Of a DNA stretch of 64,000 bases, positions 1 to 12,620 are shown in pieces (positions within the stretch are counted from its first letter, which is position 1; each line of letters starts with the position of its first letter). The DNA is from Climacteris rufus (taxonomy: Eukaryota; Chordata; Aves; Passeriformes; Climacteridae). The notes beneath the pieces are model-generated. The model did not search any database, was not told where the DNA came from, and saw only the letters and a program-made list of their open reading frames with translations. A program made the position numbers and the translations under genes. The stretch covers positions 143,449 through 207,448 of the forward strand of contig VZRZ01004327.1 in NCBI GenBank assembly GCA_013398175.1, given 5' to 3'.

Positions 1-125
1 AGCGCCCACCCCGAGCGCTGCGTGGCCCCGGGCCCCCCGCCCCGCGGAACTCCGCCGGGAAATGTGGGCGGGGAGCAGCGGAGCACAAACCGTGCCGCCG
101 CGCTTGCCGTCATCAGAAACGGGCC
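1..125. promoter_or_regulatory. CpG-island edge, probable promoter or first exon
   Basis: The first 110 bases hold about 17 CpG dinucleotides and are very GC-rich, whereas the rest of the window is AT-rich and CpG-poor. A + strand GC box (GGGCGGGG, 66-73) and a - strand one (CCCCGCCCC near 36-44) are visible. Unmethylated CpG islands of this kind mark vertebrate promoters and first exons. The island is cut by the window start, so its size, the transcription start and the direction of transcription cannot be fixed. No unambiguous splice donor was found; GT steps near 133, 147 and 162 are possible but not convincing. I infer that it may be the promoter or noncoding exon 1 of the + strand monocarboxylate transporter gene whose first coding exon lies 48 kb downstream. 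It could equally belong to an upstream gene on the other strand. Confidence 0.55.
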
Positions 126-3100
126 TACAAGAAGGTCTGTGGTCGAGGTGACCTTGGGGAAGGTGGATCTGGATAGAGCCACTATTGCTCCATGCCAGCT
201 GCAGCACTAGTTTGCCTGCTCTGGGCTGCTCCGAGCTCCGCAACTCTTGCAGTATTATCTTGAAAAACTGCTGGCTTTAGTTAATGATTGTGTACAGAGG
301 TCCTGGTATAACTAAGTACCAGAGCCAGGAAAATAGCCTTCCATCATTCTCTTTACTTGACCTCTGCTACCACAAAGTCCTTGAAGGGAATGGTCTGGAG
401 AGTCTCCCTGGAGAGGAGCAATCGTCCAGGGTTCATTGTTGTTAAAGTGGCCCCTAAAAGGCAGTTAAGTCTTAGGAGAGCCCGAAAAGTTGCCCTGTTC
501 AGGTTTCAGAGACCACAGTGTCCCCTGGTACTCCTGGGAAAGAACATTGCCTCTCAGTCGTGCAGAGTCATGGAACTGACACAAGTTCACCGCTATTCCA
601 GTGAGGTGGATAGGAAAACAAAACAAAACAGAAGAGCATTTGCAGATACCTGGATTTTCCATTGCCAACATGAGCTTTCAGTAAAGCAATCTTACTGAAA
701 TTGTTAATAAAAGCTGTTTTGGGAAAAAGAGAGAAACTGACGAAAACTGATGCCTCATGAAGTTGTGCATTCTTGTTTTGTTGGTCTCCATAATGATCGC
801 TCCTGTTTCCATAGTGGCACCTATCTGTGGCTCTCATGTTACTGATCAAATAGTAATGAAATAGGTGTTTGCAGCTTCCATTGCAGGAATGGGACCATAA
901 ACCTAACTGCACACCAATTGAGCTAACAACTCAAGAGCCTTAGGTCTGTCTAAATGAATTGTGACAGAAAAGTTAATCTTTGAGACAGAGGGATGTAGAC
1001 TTATATTTAAAGGAAGCAGAAAACTGACAAATAATTCAGTAAAAGTGGTATATGCTTTTATGTACGAGTATTAAATATGGGAATAATGCATAAGTGATTC
1101 CCTTCTTATTTTTAAGTCAGCTCTCCCTTCTCTCCTTCCATTATTGTCTGCTAACTTTGAATATTGTACTTGAGCCTGAGTGCCAAACTTCTACATGGTG
1201 GAATAAATTTAGATAAGAGATTATACTCCAGATGATTCTGTTACTTGCTCAATTTATTACAGACCTGTAAAGCCATGTATCTGTATGGGCCTGGCTAGCT
1301 TAGTTTGCAGCACAGTGTTAGCAATGTGTCTTCAAAGCAAAACAGCTGATCATTTTGAATAGGCAGAGGATGGTTGGGGGTTATGGATTTTATTTTACCG
1401 CAGCTCTAATTTTGGTTAACCAAGACAATTTTATTAATATCATGGAGATGTAATAGCCTAAATATGAACTTTGATCTTCATGGAAGGTCTTCATGAATCG
1501 TGGAAAACTATATTCACACATTTATAGACAGAAAAACTCTTTGGATTGTGTAGTCATCCACTGATCTGAACAGGTATTTTACGTATAAAGGGGGACTTTG
1601 AAATATTATAAAGGGAAATATCATAAAAACTCCAGAGTGTAGTTAAATATTGTGGCTCTACAGCTGAAGTAAACAGTGAAGGAATTCTTTTTCAGCAATT
1701 TTTATTGTAAATGAATGCATCTTTCACAGTGTATTAAAAAAGTCTCCCTCCATCTCTTTAACATTCCACTTGTCATTTCTCTGTAGTATATATTATATTT
1801 AAGCTCACTCAGCTTTTGCTATGGCAGAATTCTTGTTCTAGAATCCAAGTTTTATGGATGCAGGAGATCTTTGGGCAGCCTAAATTTATGGCCAGGCATG
1901 TTAAGGAAGAGAAAAGAGCTTGAATCTTGAATCACGAGCTAGTGTTTTTAAAAATGTTCTTCTTTCATTACTCTTTCTTGGATGTGGCTCACTACATCAT
2001 GCTCCTATTTCTTTGTATTTTTTTTTCTGGCATCCATTGCTTTTCTTTTTTCTTCATTTTAGGAAAAAAGTCCTCTTTGGTATTCTTTGTTTCTTAAGTA
2101 AATGATCTTGTCCTCCTTTTGCGATGATCTGGTCTTTTTATTTCCGGTAAATGTGGTTGTTATTGGAGCCATTTTGTTTCAAGGAAAGAGACTATGCCTC
2201 ATCTGATTTTATTTCCCATTGTAGAATCACATGCTTTTGAAGAGTTGCATTTTTCTTAAGGAGTAGTTTGCTTTAGCAAGGATGGTGTCCGAATATAATT
2301 CTCAATGAATTGTATCCATTAACACCATTTGCCAGAATTAAAGCTGTCCGTTTTCTTATGTGAGAATCAAGAAGGAACTTCTCAGGCCATGCTTCTCATG
2401 ACTCAGGCCATTATTAGCATGCTAATAATCTGTGGTGTTAAATGAATTTTGTGTTTCAAGGTTGGTACAATTCCAAAAATGTAATTATCTTTTGAGTTCT
2501 ATTAAAATGGGTAGGTCATAGCTATAAATCATTGATAACATTACCACTTTCTCTGTCTGTTTGTGTAATATATATATGGCATAGTGTTTGCACAGCACCA
2601 AGGAGGAGGTTAGATAGGAAAATATAATGTCATTGACCAACTGTTTTATGTGTCAAAGGAATACGAGAAACTGACTGAGTCCCACATATGCATCTCAGTC
2701 CAGATCTGCGTTCCTTGACCTGAATGTGTTTGTGATCTGTTGGGTCAACTTTTCTAATTTTATTGTGAATCTTGGAACATGTGCAGTATTGAAACAAAAG
2801 TAGTTCGGTTATAGGAGTAAGGAGGCAATATCCCATGACTTAAGGAGTAGAGGGTGTTGGACAAACGGACTGTGGAGCTCTATTTGGCTTTACAATCTAT
2901 TGAATATGTTTTAGAGTTTTTGGTCTTATGGCCAAGCAATCAAAATAATGTCAGACTCTTATTGAAGAGGAAAGGGCTACCTAACTAGGTCATGGTGACC
3001 GAACAAGAAGGAGTCTCAGGGTTTTTTTATCTTTGCAATCTTGAGATTTTTAATACATAATATTTGTTTTGGGGAGACAGGGAGGTGGTGGTGAGGGGGC

Positions 3101-6100
3101 CAGATTCATTATCATCAGATCCTTTTGTAGATTTTAGTTTTTGTTTATGTGTTGTCTTTAAGTAGTTCCTTTATTTGTACCTTGTCAAGGTCAAGCCTCC
3201 AGTTCCATGATATTTTTTTTTTTATTTTTGGGACATAGTGCTTTTCTGTCTCATGAAACTTACAGTAATGTGTCATCAGAAGTTTGCATGAAGAGTATTT
3301 GCTGATAAAAATGAATAAGCTTTTCAAGAGGATATGAAATGACTAGATCACTTTAAAAGATTCCCAAAAATGGAGGAGGAAAATAATGGAAAAGAATGGA
3401 GCCTTATCACAATATACTTTTTTCCTTTGTAGTTGTAAGACTTCAGACCTTAAGAAATGGAAGGAGTATTAATTCATAAAAGCAGGAAGCACGAGAGAGC
3501 TAACAGGTCAGGGATTTTTTTGTTTGTTTGTTTGTTTTTCTTTTTTTTGTTTTGTTGTTTTTTGTTTGTTTTGTTTTGTTTTTAATTTAGTGCTGGTGCA
3601 TTTTCTTTCAACTTGGTGTCATGATTATTGAATGTTAAGTGTTGAATGTATTTCAGTTCCACCCAACAAGAAAGCAGTGCTTTGAATAATAGTGTAAATC
3701 ATATAAAATTGACTAATAACTTTAGACTGTAGGAAACTTGTACTTTTAAGTCAGCTGTCAACAAACTGAAGGATGCCCAAACATTGTAGAAGTTGGAATA
3801 TTTGAGAATAGGTGGATTTGACATTCTTTTCATACAGTTACTATGAAAAATAAAGAGAGCATCAAATTTCACATAAAATAGACAAAGCTTAAAACTCTGC
3901 AGACTGGAGTTGCCCAAACATGCAAGATTGTTTAAACAGTGTTTGCTTGCTTTCAGCATGAATATTTGTATCTCCCAAAAGAACACTTTCCAGTTGTTTT
4001 GACAGCAAGCTTTGTAGTTATTTCTCTTTTATCTCTCTTTAAGGTTTTCCAGTGGAAGACTCAGGTGTACGTGATGATCAGGGTGCTGTGGGGACATTCA
4101 GAAAGCAGGTTGCACAGAAGACAATTCAGAACAACTGTATTTTATGGCTTTTCTTATTTTTATGTTTTAAAAGTTCTGGTCCTTCAGAATATCTCATCTT
4201 TCCACACCTGCAAGCAGAGTCCTATTGCAGCTTCAGGAGTGACCATTGTGTAGTGCCCTTCCATCATGTGGCCTCAGCATTAGCAAACTGTTGGCAGCAC
4301 TCCCAGTTTGGCACCTAGGGATAGCACATACCACAAAGAGTTGTAATGGTGTTCAGAATGTGTTTGGCAGCAAAGAAGTTTAGCCATTTGCTGTCACTGC
4401 AGTGGTGGTAATGATGGTGCAATGAGGTACATTGCCTCTTGCATGTGTTCTGCAGTTCTACTAATAGAAATTAGTAAAATCAGTTGCAAAACAGCAGTAT
4501 ATCATCCCAAAAGATAGAAATTTTTTTTTTTCCATAGAAATAGATTAATTAAGGTTTTAGCGTTCATACTTGCCACCTCAGCACTTAGATACTTGGAGTC
4601 TATGGTACAAGCCAAAAAGAGACAAAAAAAAAAAGAAATCTTAATTTGTCTCTTGTGTTAGCTTCAACCTCATGGTATCATCTTCAGAACTGTACTTTTC
4701 AGTGCTTGTGTTCTGAAATCAAGAAATACTGAAAACAAGTATTTGTTATAAAGTACTAAAAACATGTAAAGAAACAAACCAAAAGGAACTCCCCATTTAT
4801 GTGCTGATAAAAATGGCAAAGGCATATGTGCAAAATGCATGTATTAATTTTTTTAAACATAGCTAGTTCCTACTGCAATGTATTTGATTAATATTTCATA
4901 TAAAGAAATATGCTCGCTTCCAGCATATGCTTTTGAAATTAATTGTATTAGAGTGGTTTTTTAAACATTAGAAATTAGGTGCTTTGTGGTATTCTTTTCA
5001 AATCTCTGAGATAACAATATAAATATTTGGCAATGAAGATAAGCGTTTTTTAAGTGGTACAAGAATATGTTCAAACTACCAGCTTTAACAATTTGGCTTT
5101 TGGGAGACATAGCTGCTTTTCTCTACTGGCCTTATTGAGAGATGGAAATTGGAAACCTAAAAATGTAGGATGTTTCAACAGTTTGCTGTGCTATTGAATT
5201 AAAATGGCATAGGAGTTGTCATTACTAAATTGAGCTCCTATAGTTTTCATTCTTAATATGGCCCTCAGAGCAGGTGCACAAAAGAAAGGAAAACAGAACA
5301 ACTTAATGATGCAAATAAACTCCCCTTGGTATTGTAGGTGTCTGATTTCTTAACAACTGGAATTTTGTGTGCTAAATTCCTTGACAATTCTGCCTTTGCT
5401 GAGTATACTTTCCACTGAACAGATCTTCTCTGGAATTTAACTGCTTTTGCATGCTCTGCCAGGGATGGATTTGGGTCTGAATCTGGATACCAGACCCTCA
5501 GCAGTGCCTCATGATGGTGTTAGAAATGAAAATTGGTGAGATACATACTGCAAATTGGAACTGAGGACTGGTTTCAAAGACAGAACAAAGTGTGCCTAGG
5601 ACAAAGATTCAAGCAGGTTGAGCAAGGGGGAGCAGGTGAAGAGAACAGAAAAGAATATGGAGGGAAGTCAGTGCTGGAGGCTGAAGAAGGCAATGAGCCT
5701 ATCATCCTATTACCAACTCCTTTTTAGAATATACATCTTTATAAATTTGTACATAGTATTAAACTAAAGGATTCCTTTCTGCCCTTAGGAATTTGTAAGA
5801 TCTCTACTCATTTTATCATACAGGGATCCTAACTCTCTGTCTTCCATTAGGCAGCCTCTTTCACTTCTCACCAACACTACAGAAGGCAAATCAGGACTCA
5901 ATAGCCCATTATTAGAAACCACAACAACATATTTTAGCAAGAAATGAAAAAAGCTTTTGTATTTTTTGACCTCTGGGTTGTATATATAAAGTAAATAGGT
6001 AGAAAATAATATTCCATAATAGTCTGTATTTACAAAGCATGAAGTATACTTAATATTTGGGAAGAATAATAAAAAAGAGAACCTGTTCTCTTTTCTTGTG

Positions 6101-6112
6101 CAGATATAATTA
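126..6112. other. Non-coding, AT-rich; probably start of a long first intron
   Basis: After a short GC-moderate shoulder (to about 250) the sequence becomes AT-rich. All open frames are short, without recognisable domains and without codon-like composition. I see no RNA gene and no classified transposon apart from the T/G-rich run near 3515. If the CpG island and the transporter exon belong together, this is the 5' part of intron 1. Further noncoding 5' exons could be hidden here and would not be visible without transcript data. Confidence 0.5.
3515..3584. repeat. T/G-rich low-complexity run (GTTT/GTTTT)
   Basis: About 70 bases consist almost only of T with single G, as short GTTT and GTTTT repeats with one C interruption. 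It is simple, low-complexity DNA. On the - strand it would be an A-rich tail-like tract, but no retroposed sequence could be recognised beside it. Confidence 0.8.
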
Positions 6113-6998
6113 TGTTGGTGTTAAGGTTTGGTTTATTAAGGTTATTTAGACATTCCTCTGCCCAAATTGAGATGCAAACGAGACCATATGCCAGTGTCAA
6201 TACTATGGATTTTATTTAATAGTAAAGATGGGAGAGAGAGAGAGAAGGTAAGAGAAAGAAATATAAAAAGAGGTGGGGGGGACAGAAAGAGAGTGACAGA
6301 GAAAGAAAATATCACCACTCTGCATCCCAACAGCATTGCGTTGATCCTCTCCAGCAGATCTTCTTGGTGGTGAGGGTCCCCTGAAAAGCATAGAATTGCA
6401 TGGGTTAATATACACTCAGACCAGGTAGGAAAATCCAGGCACCTGCCCTGGCAGGGGAGCAGGTTTGCCATTGTCTCTTGCAGCAGCCCCTGGATCTGTC
6501 ACATCACTTTACATCGCTTGCAGTCCTGTGGTGCCAGGCCTCAGGAGTGAGTCTGGGATGCACTTTCTTTGGTGGATTAGGACACCCCCTCAGCTGCCCC
6601 TCATGTGAATGTCCTGTAGCTCTCTCGGGGTTGGGGGTTCCACAGCTGAGTCAGGGAGGATGGGTGTTTGTTGACTCTGATCAGAGGTTACGCCTGATCA
6701 CACTCAAAGTCTCCTTCCCCCCACCTCAGCTGGGAGTGAAATCTGTGCAAACCTCCCCTCAGATGTGGGCTGTGGCCTCCCCCACCCCAAACCCAGCCAA
6801 GGATGATCACCACAGCTGCTGGGTTTGGCTTTCTTGTGGATGCACAGTCTTGTTTACTTCTCCTCAGACCTGAGATGATTGAACAACAGCATTCCCTTTA
6901 TCTAATCTCAGCAGTTTGGCTTAGAGTCCAAAGTTCCAGTCAGGCATCTCCAGGGAGGGGTGGTGGTCGTGGCTTCTTTATACATTTTTGCTATAACA
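6113..6998. other. GC-elevated unclassified block, possibly an old LTR-like repeat
   Basis: This stretch is richer in G+C than its surroundings and begins with a GA-rich microsatellite-like part (about 6230-6310, with an (AG)n core and a run of G). Its left edge reads TGTTGGTG and a right edge near 6998 reads TATAACA, the TG...CA style of an LTR. On the - strand an AATAAA (complement of 6211-6216) lies about 100 bases before the left edge, as expected for R-U5. No convincing target-site duplication flanks these edges, and the only clear TATA-like motif on the - strand lies too close to the putative 5' end. A consensus AP-1 site (TGAGTCA) lies near 6647. The open frame across 6478-6873 has no recognisable domain. 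I cannot classify the block; an old LTR is the leading guess. Confidence 0.25.
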
Positions 6999-9900
6999 AT
7001 GTTTAAGGCAAGAATTATTTAGGTCTCTGACAGTTCGCTAGAGGCATAAGGTTGTTTTTTGTTCCCATGTTTTTCTGATGTTGTTATTAAAAAAGAGATG
7101 TTTTGATGTAGTTATGCTGGATATAGGGGTGCATTATTTAAATTTAGTTTATTTTCTCATTCATACATAACAACACTAGAACATTATGAGTGCCATGCAT
7201 GGCCTGTGTTTCAGTTTTAGCTCTATTAGAATAATGAAAGGAATTTATAAGCAAAGCTAACAAATGTGAGAGCCAAGCTCACATGAGGCAGAGAAATCCA
7301 GGAAGGGCATTTTTAAGTGACACCTAAAAGCACAGTGGTGTTTTCCCTTAATCAGTGAATGTGTCAGTGTTGCTTGATTGGCATTTCCTCCCTTTCCGTG
7401 ACTCCAGGTACATGCTTCAGTGCCCTTCCTCTGGTGGAGTTCTACTGAGTTATAAGGGATTACTCATGGTTTACACCCAGTAATGGCTGTAAAGGCTCTT
7501 TTGACTGCTTCTTAAGACTCAGTTCATTAGTCTTTTGCATTGCTTGCTTTGACTTACCTGATTAGGTTAAATGGAAATTATTTCTCATGACGATTACCAA
7601 AATGATTTCTCTATTTCTAAATAAATGCTTTAATGTATCCATCTTCTCTGCCCTCCCCATCTTTATTTTAGTGAGAACTTTGTCCTTCTCCCCATTTATT
7701 ACAATAAAAAGCTTCAAGATAACGTAGCAAGTTAGTATTCTACTCTTCTCATCCTACTGGCATACTAGGTTTTCCACACTAAAACTGGAAACTGTCAAAG
7801 ACAGTTATCACTTTTAGGACAGTGTTTATATGGCAGAGATGATGTTCCTCCATAATAACCAGTATTGATGTTTTACCATGCTATTTTTATGTTTAGAGTT
7901 ACAAATGTTTACATTATTTATGCTTCTGGTTTTTAATTCTGCCTTTCAGGTGTCATTATTAGGGTAGAGAAAAATTGTAGCTGTGGAAGAATGACACATG
8001 TAGAAGGTGAAAACAGAGTAGATGGGAGAGAGACATTCTGAGGAAGTACTATTTCGAGGAATTTCACAGAGGCATGTATCTTCAACCTAGCACAAGTGGA
8101 ATGATGTGTTACATTTTCAGTCAGAGTGGGTTTTAGGATTCTACTGATTTTTTTTACATTTTTCTTTTTTATTTTTGTGAAAGGAATAGAGATAATATCG
8201 GTCTTTGCTTTTATGATTTCTTTATTCTAATTATAGGGCATAGCAAGGTTTTTGTTGTTGATGAATAGTTGTGTTGTAATAGGATACAAAAGTTTGTCCT
8301 TTCCACAATTAAAATAGATTCTTCTTCTGAATGTAATAGCATAGACAAGTGTTAATGAAACAAGATGTTATTGCTTAACTGGGTAATGAGCTTTCACTTC
8401 TGGATACACTTTAGCATTGCTGAAACATCGTATACATAAAATGGTGACTTAAATCGTATTGGTCACAATTAAAATGTATTTTATCTCTGAGGCCATGATT
8501 TTTTTTCTTGTATCTATTTCCTGAAAAATTAGCAAGGCTATTGTAGTTGACATATCCAAGCTGCTTTGGAATTATTATACTTAAATTTATAGTTTAATTG
8601 CATGAATGATATGTTTTATTAAGTATCCAGGATATGTTTTTAACTTTAATAAGGTAGTTACAAATTTGTTCCTATTATTTTTTTCTTTCCCCCCATTTAC
8701 CAGTTTTATCCTAGATATATAAATACAGCAATTTTTCTATGCAGGATTATAGCCTTGTGATACCTAAATTAGCTGCCTAAATTAGGATCTGTAATTTCTG
8801 TATTACTGGATCCTGGGTGAGTAGGTTGTTATCTCTTAATAACTGAAGCTTAAATCCTACTTTTAAAACAATCCCCTCTACTAATGAACATGTACTGGAT
8901 GAAACCAGAAGTTACAGCTATGTGCTGAACACCCTGCTTTTTAAGTACTTTGAACAACAGTTGTAGCTGTCTGTTATGAAGAGAAGCTTGAATTCTGGTG
9001 TAGCCTCAAGGAAGCGTTTACTTCTGAATATGGCAGCTGGATATACATAAGTAAGTAGATAGTTTTCTAATAGTAATAATTGTATGTATATACACAAATA
9101 CACAGGGTGATACGAAAATATGCAAATGGCGCATACTAGGAGGTGAAGTGGGGAAATGAAGAAAGTGCTGGAAGATTGCAGGTATATTACTTTGATGTTT
9201 TGGAAGTTCTACTGCTGCAGTGCAGTATTTACAGACTGTAGTGAGCAGCCATAAATACCATATGTACATGTGTATGCATTTTCCATATGATCCTTTTGAC
9301 CTCTTTGGAACAGTTCTATGATCAGGTGCATAGAAAAAGCAGTGGGAACCGGTGGGTGGTGTTGTACAGAAGTGTGAGGAGATATAGAATTTGGACCGGC
9401 TATGAAAACAATGAAATCAAATGCCTGGAGGAGACATTTCAGTGCCTATACTGTGACTTGGCATGTAAACTGTCAGAACCAAATGGATGGTTCTTTAGTC
9501 AGCATTTAATAGCAAATTTAGCCCCCTAAAGAATGAATGACTTCTGTAATCAAGGAAGTTTTTACTCATCCAACGAAAACAGAGCAGGTTCTGTTTTCCT
9601 GTGCCAAATGGCTAAAGTTGTTTGCTTCACAGCTCTTCACATTGCTCCAAAGGGGAGTTTGAATTGTTTGGTCAATCCCTGCTGCATTCATTAACTTGGT
9701 GTGTTTGTTTCTGTTACCTCATTGCAAAGGGAATGGTTTGTGTTTGTGTTCCTAAAAGTATGGACCTGATTTATTTGACCAAACCCCACTGAGCACAGAG
9801 CCTTTTATGTTTGCTTGAGCTCATGCTCCCAGGTTCATTTCATCTAATTTTGTGTCCTTGACAGAGGGAATCCCTGTGTTTTTCTTTGTTTGGTAGAATT

Positions 9901-12583
9901 GTTTATCTGGGCCCTGCTGAGGGTAGAAATGGGCTTCCTACTTTCTGCTGCAAACAGGAACAATGAGAGACTCTTGTCCTAAAGAAAGAAGAGGGTATCA
10001 AAAACATTTTTAAATTTTTTTTTTCCTTCAGAGAACTGATAATTTCCAGAGAGTGTTGCAATGATTCTTTAAGCAGGAGTGGGAAGGCTGGTGACAGTCG
10101 TGAAAAGACGCAAGGTCTTGAAGGTAAAGGAAGAAGGAAGGAAGGGTACATGACACAAAATATCAGGCTGCTGGGCTTTAATCCTCGGGCAGTCCAGCAA
10201 TGCATTGCTCTGCTTTTGAGGAAAGCCATAGGTAGCAGCATAAGCTACCTAAAAAGTGCAGTGTGCCTCAAAGTGGAGGCTGTCAAAGCACTAGCTTTAA
10301 TTTCAATCCTAAAATGCAGTAGCATAAGTAGAATAGATGGAGCACTTCTGCTGCGGACATTGGGCTGACCTTTGAGAGGTGGTTTGTTTTACTTCTAGGG
10401 TTACCATCTTTAAAATAACGTGCTGCTGTAGAGCTACAGTGAAACTGTACATTGATCTGCATCTTTCACCTGTGACAACTAGAAATGTTGTATTTGTCTC
10501 AAACAGACATACTCAGCATGGCTTGGAAGAAACTGATTAGTCCAGAGAGCAAAAAAGAAAAGCGAGCTGTAAGGGAAAGGTGCTGTTGTTGCTGTATTCA
10601 GGCCTGCTGGGTGTTGCATTAAATGTATCTGTCATCTGAGGAGCCTCAGTTGGCATGATTTCTGTGGGTTTATGCCCGTAAAAGAAACCAGCTTTAGCCT
10701 TGTAGATGCTACAGCTGATCCCTCAGGGGTGAAATCTTCTGCCAGCACAGCTGCCCTTCAAGGCAAAGTAGTAATACATTATACTACACTCATTAATCTC
10801 TTTGGGTTGTATCTCCTTCTTTTCTTTAAACAAAATTACTTCATCAATTGCCGAATATTTTCATCACTGTGCTTGTCTGTTTAAGTAATATATACCTGAG
10901 TACAACTGTCATTTTCCCACTAAAACATACACCTACACTTACTGCTTACTTGTTTTAAATGTCTCTCTTAATCATGGTCCAAATGCAGATGAAAAGCTGA
11001 GTGTACCTCAAATATTACACATATTTAGCAACTTGTATATATGCACATAAATAATAAACTTTCAAGCTGGAGAATATCTTGCATTTTCTTACAGATGAGA
11101 ATTTTTTGCTTAATGTCATAATTGTGCAATGACGATGATTGCTAAGTTAAAAGTAAGAGTTACAGGCTTTCACAAGAGTATACTATTAAAAATTAAGATG
11201 CCAGTAAAGGCAGTAGTAGTGTTGCATTCATTATCCTTTTCACTTGTATTTTGCAATGTCCTCATAGCATCCTCTCACCTCTGAAAAACACCCTTTAGTT
11301 TCTAGTACTCAGTCTCATGTACACGCTCGGTTCCACATACATTATCTGATCTGACTAGAAAGAGATTTTCTACTCTAAAAAATACACTTGCCCACAAATA
11401 ATTTATAAATGACAAAGGAATGAATTTGCTATAAGAATCTAAAGTGATCTGAGCAAAAGAGAAAAATTATCATAGTATATTAATGACTTGGTCTTCATGA
11501 GCTACTGCAGTGTTTTAAAGAAGTAAGAATGTTAGTAGCCAAGTTTATACTTCTTTATTTAAGGCAGTAAGTGATATTGAAATAATCACAGCTAAACTCT
11601 GCCTTCACAGAATAGCCTTAAATGTTACTTTTAAGGTATTGCATTCTTTTATTTTGTGTATGATTATCTATGCATTTGTATAGATACATTTAATTACAAG
11701 ATAGCAAGGACAACTGAAGGAAAATCAAGGAACTAGGGGAAACCTAAAATACCAGTTTCATGATGAAGAAGCTGTAAGTCATTTATGGAGTAACTTTTCC
11801 TTATCTTGGACTTTGTATGCTGGCATGTTTGTGAGTTACTAGAACTGTCAGAGCCAGGCGGGTGAGACCACCAGGTGAAGTTATGGGATTAGGGCGGAAG
11901 AGTGGAGGGAGGGCAGAGGGCGATCTGTGGAGCAGGCTGAGGCAGTGTCTGCCACTGGAGAGGGCTGGCAGACTAGAGACTGGTGGGGGAGCATGTTTTC
12001 ATTACAGTACCATTGTAATGCACAGGTGGTGAGAAGGAAACTACTGATATTTCTCTTTAACCTCTGTGTTTGTGACTTGTGCACAGGTAGTTTTTAACCC
12101 ATCAGGGTGTCTGGCTCATTCTAAAGAGTGGTGTACAAGAGGGGAGAGTTACTGCCGTTTTGGAGACTGATGAGAAAATAATCTGTGTTTCACATTGCCC
12201 AGGTACAGCAGGTCTGGTCTTTCTGCTGTCCTTTCATGGGTCCTGTTGATTTTCTTCATTCACTCCTTAATATCTCTTGAGTCTAGCCACTGAAAAAGAA
12301 TGCTTACACAGAAACAGACAAGAAGCAGCCCAAAGGCTGGGATGTTGGGCAATGTGATGTGCAACATACCTTTCAGATTTGTATTTCCTTCATACCTAAC
12401 ACACTCGAACTTGTGTACTGTCACACCCTGTGGCATATCTTATTACTCAAGCTCTTGTGTATCTACAGTTATCTAAGCCAACAAAACTTCAGGCCTGCAT
12501 GATAATACTTTTCAAATATTTCACAGAGAGTAGTTTTTAAATTAATGTTGCCTTTTTTTTCTCTTCTTTGGTGTTTTTTTAAT

Positions 12584-12585
12584 AT

Positions 12586-12620
<35 letters not shown>
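12584..12620. repeat. (ATTT)n microsatellite
   Basis: About nine perfect copies of the tetranucleotide ATTT run without interruption, preceded by a T-rich stretch. It is a simple tandem repeat and likely polymorphic in length. If transcribed in the + direction within a pre-mRNA it would form a series of AUUUA motifs, but in an intron this has no assumed function. Confidence 0.9.

Noticed and set aside
22..210. Open frame starting in the CpG-rich first 200 bases
   Set aside because: Its residues (runs of P, G, R) reflect base composition only; no domain, no splice structure and no homology that I recognise.
357..912. Open frames on both strands of about 110 residues
   Set aside because: Overlapping frames on opposite strands, no family motifs, and lengths expected by chance over 64 kb.
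6478..6873. 131-codon open frame, the longest in the window
   Set aside because: It lies in the GC-elevated block where stops are rarer. The translation is low-complexity-like with no recognisable domain and no splice or initiation context.
9903..10241. 112-codon - strand open frame
   Set aside because: No recognisable domain, and it is overlapped by a + strand frame of similar quality; taken as chance.
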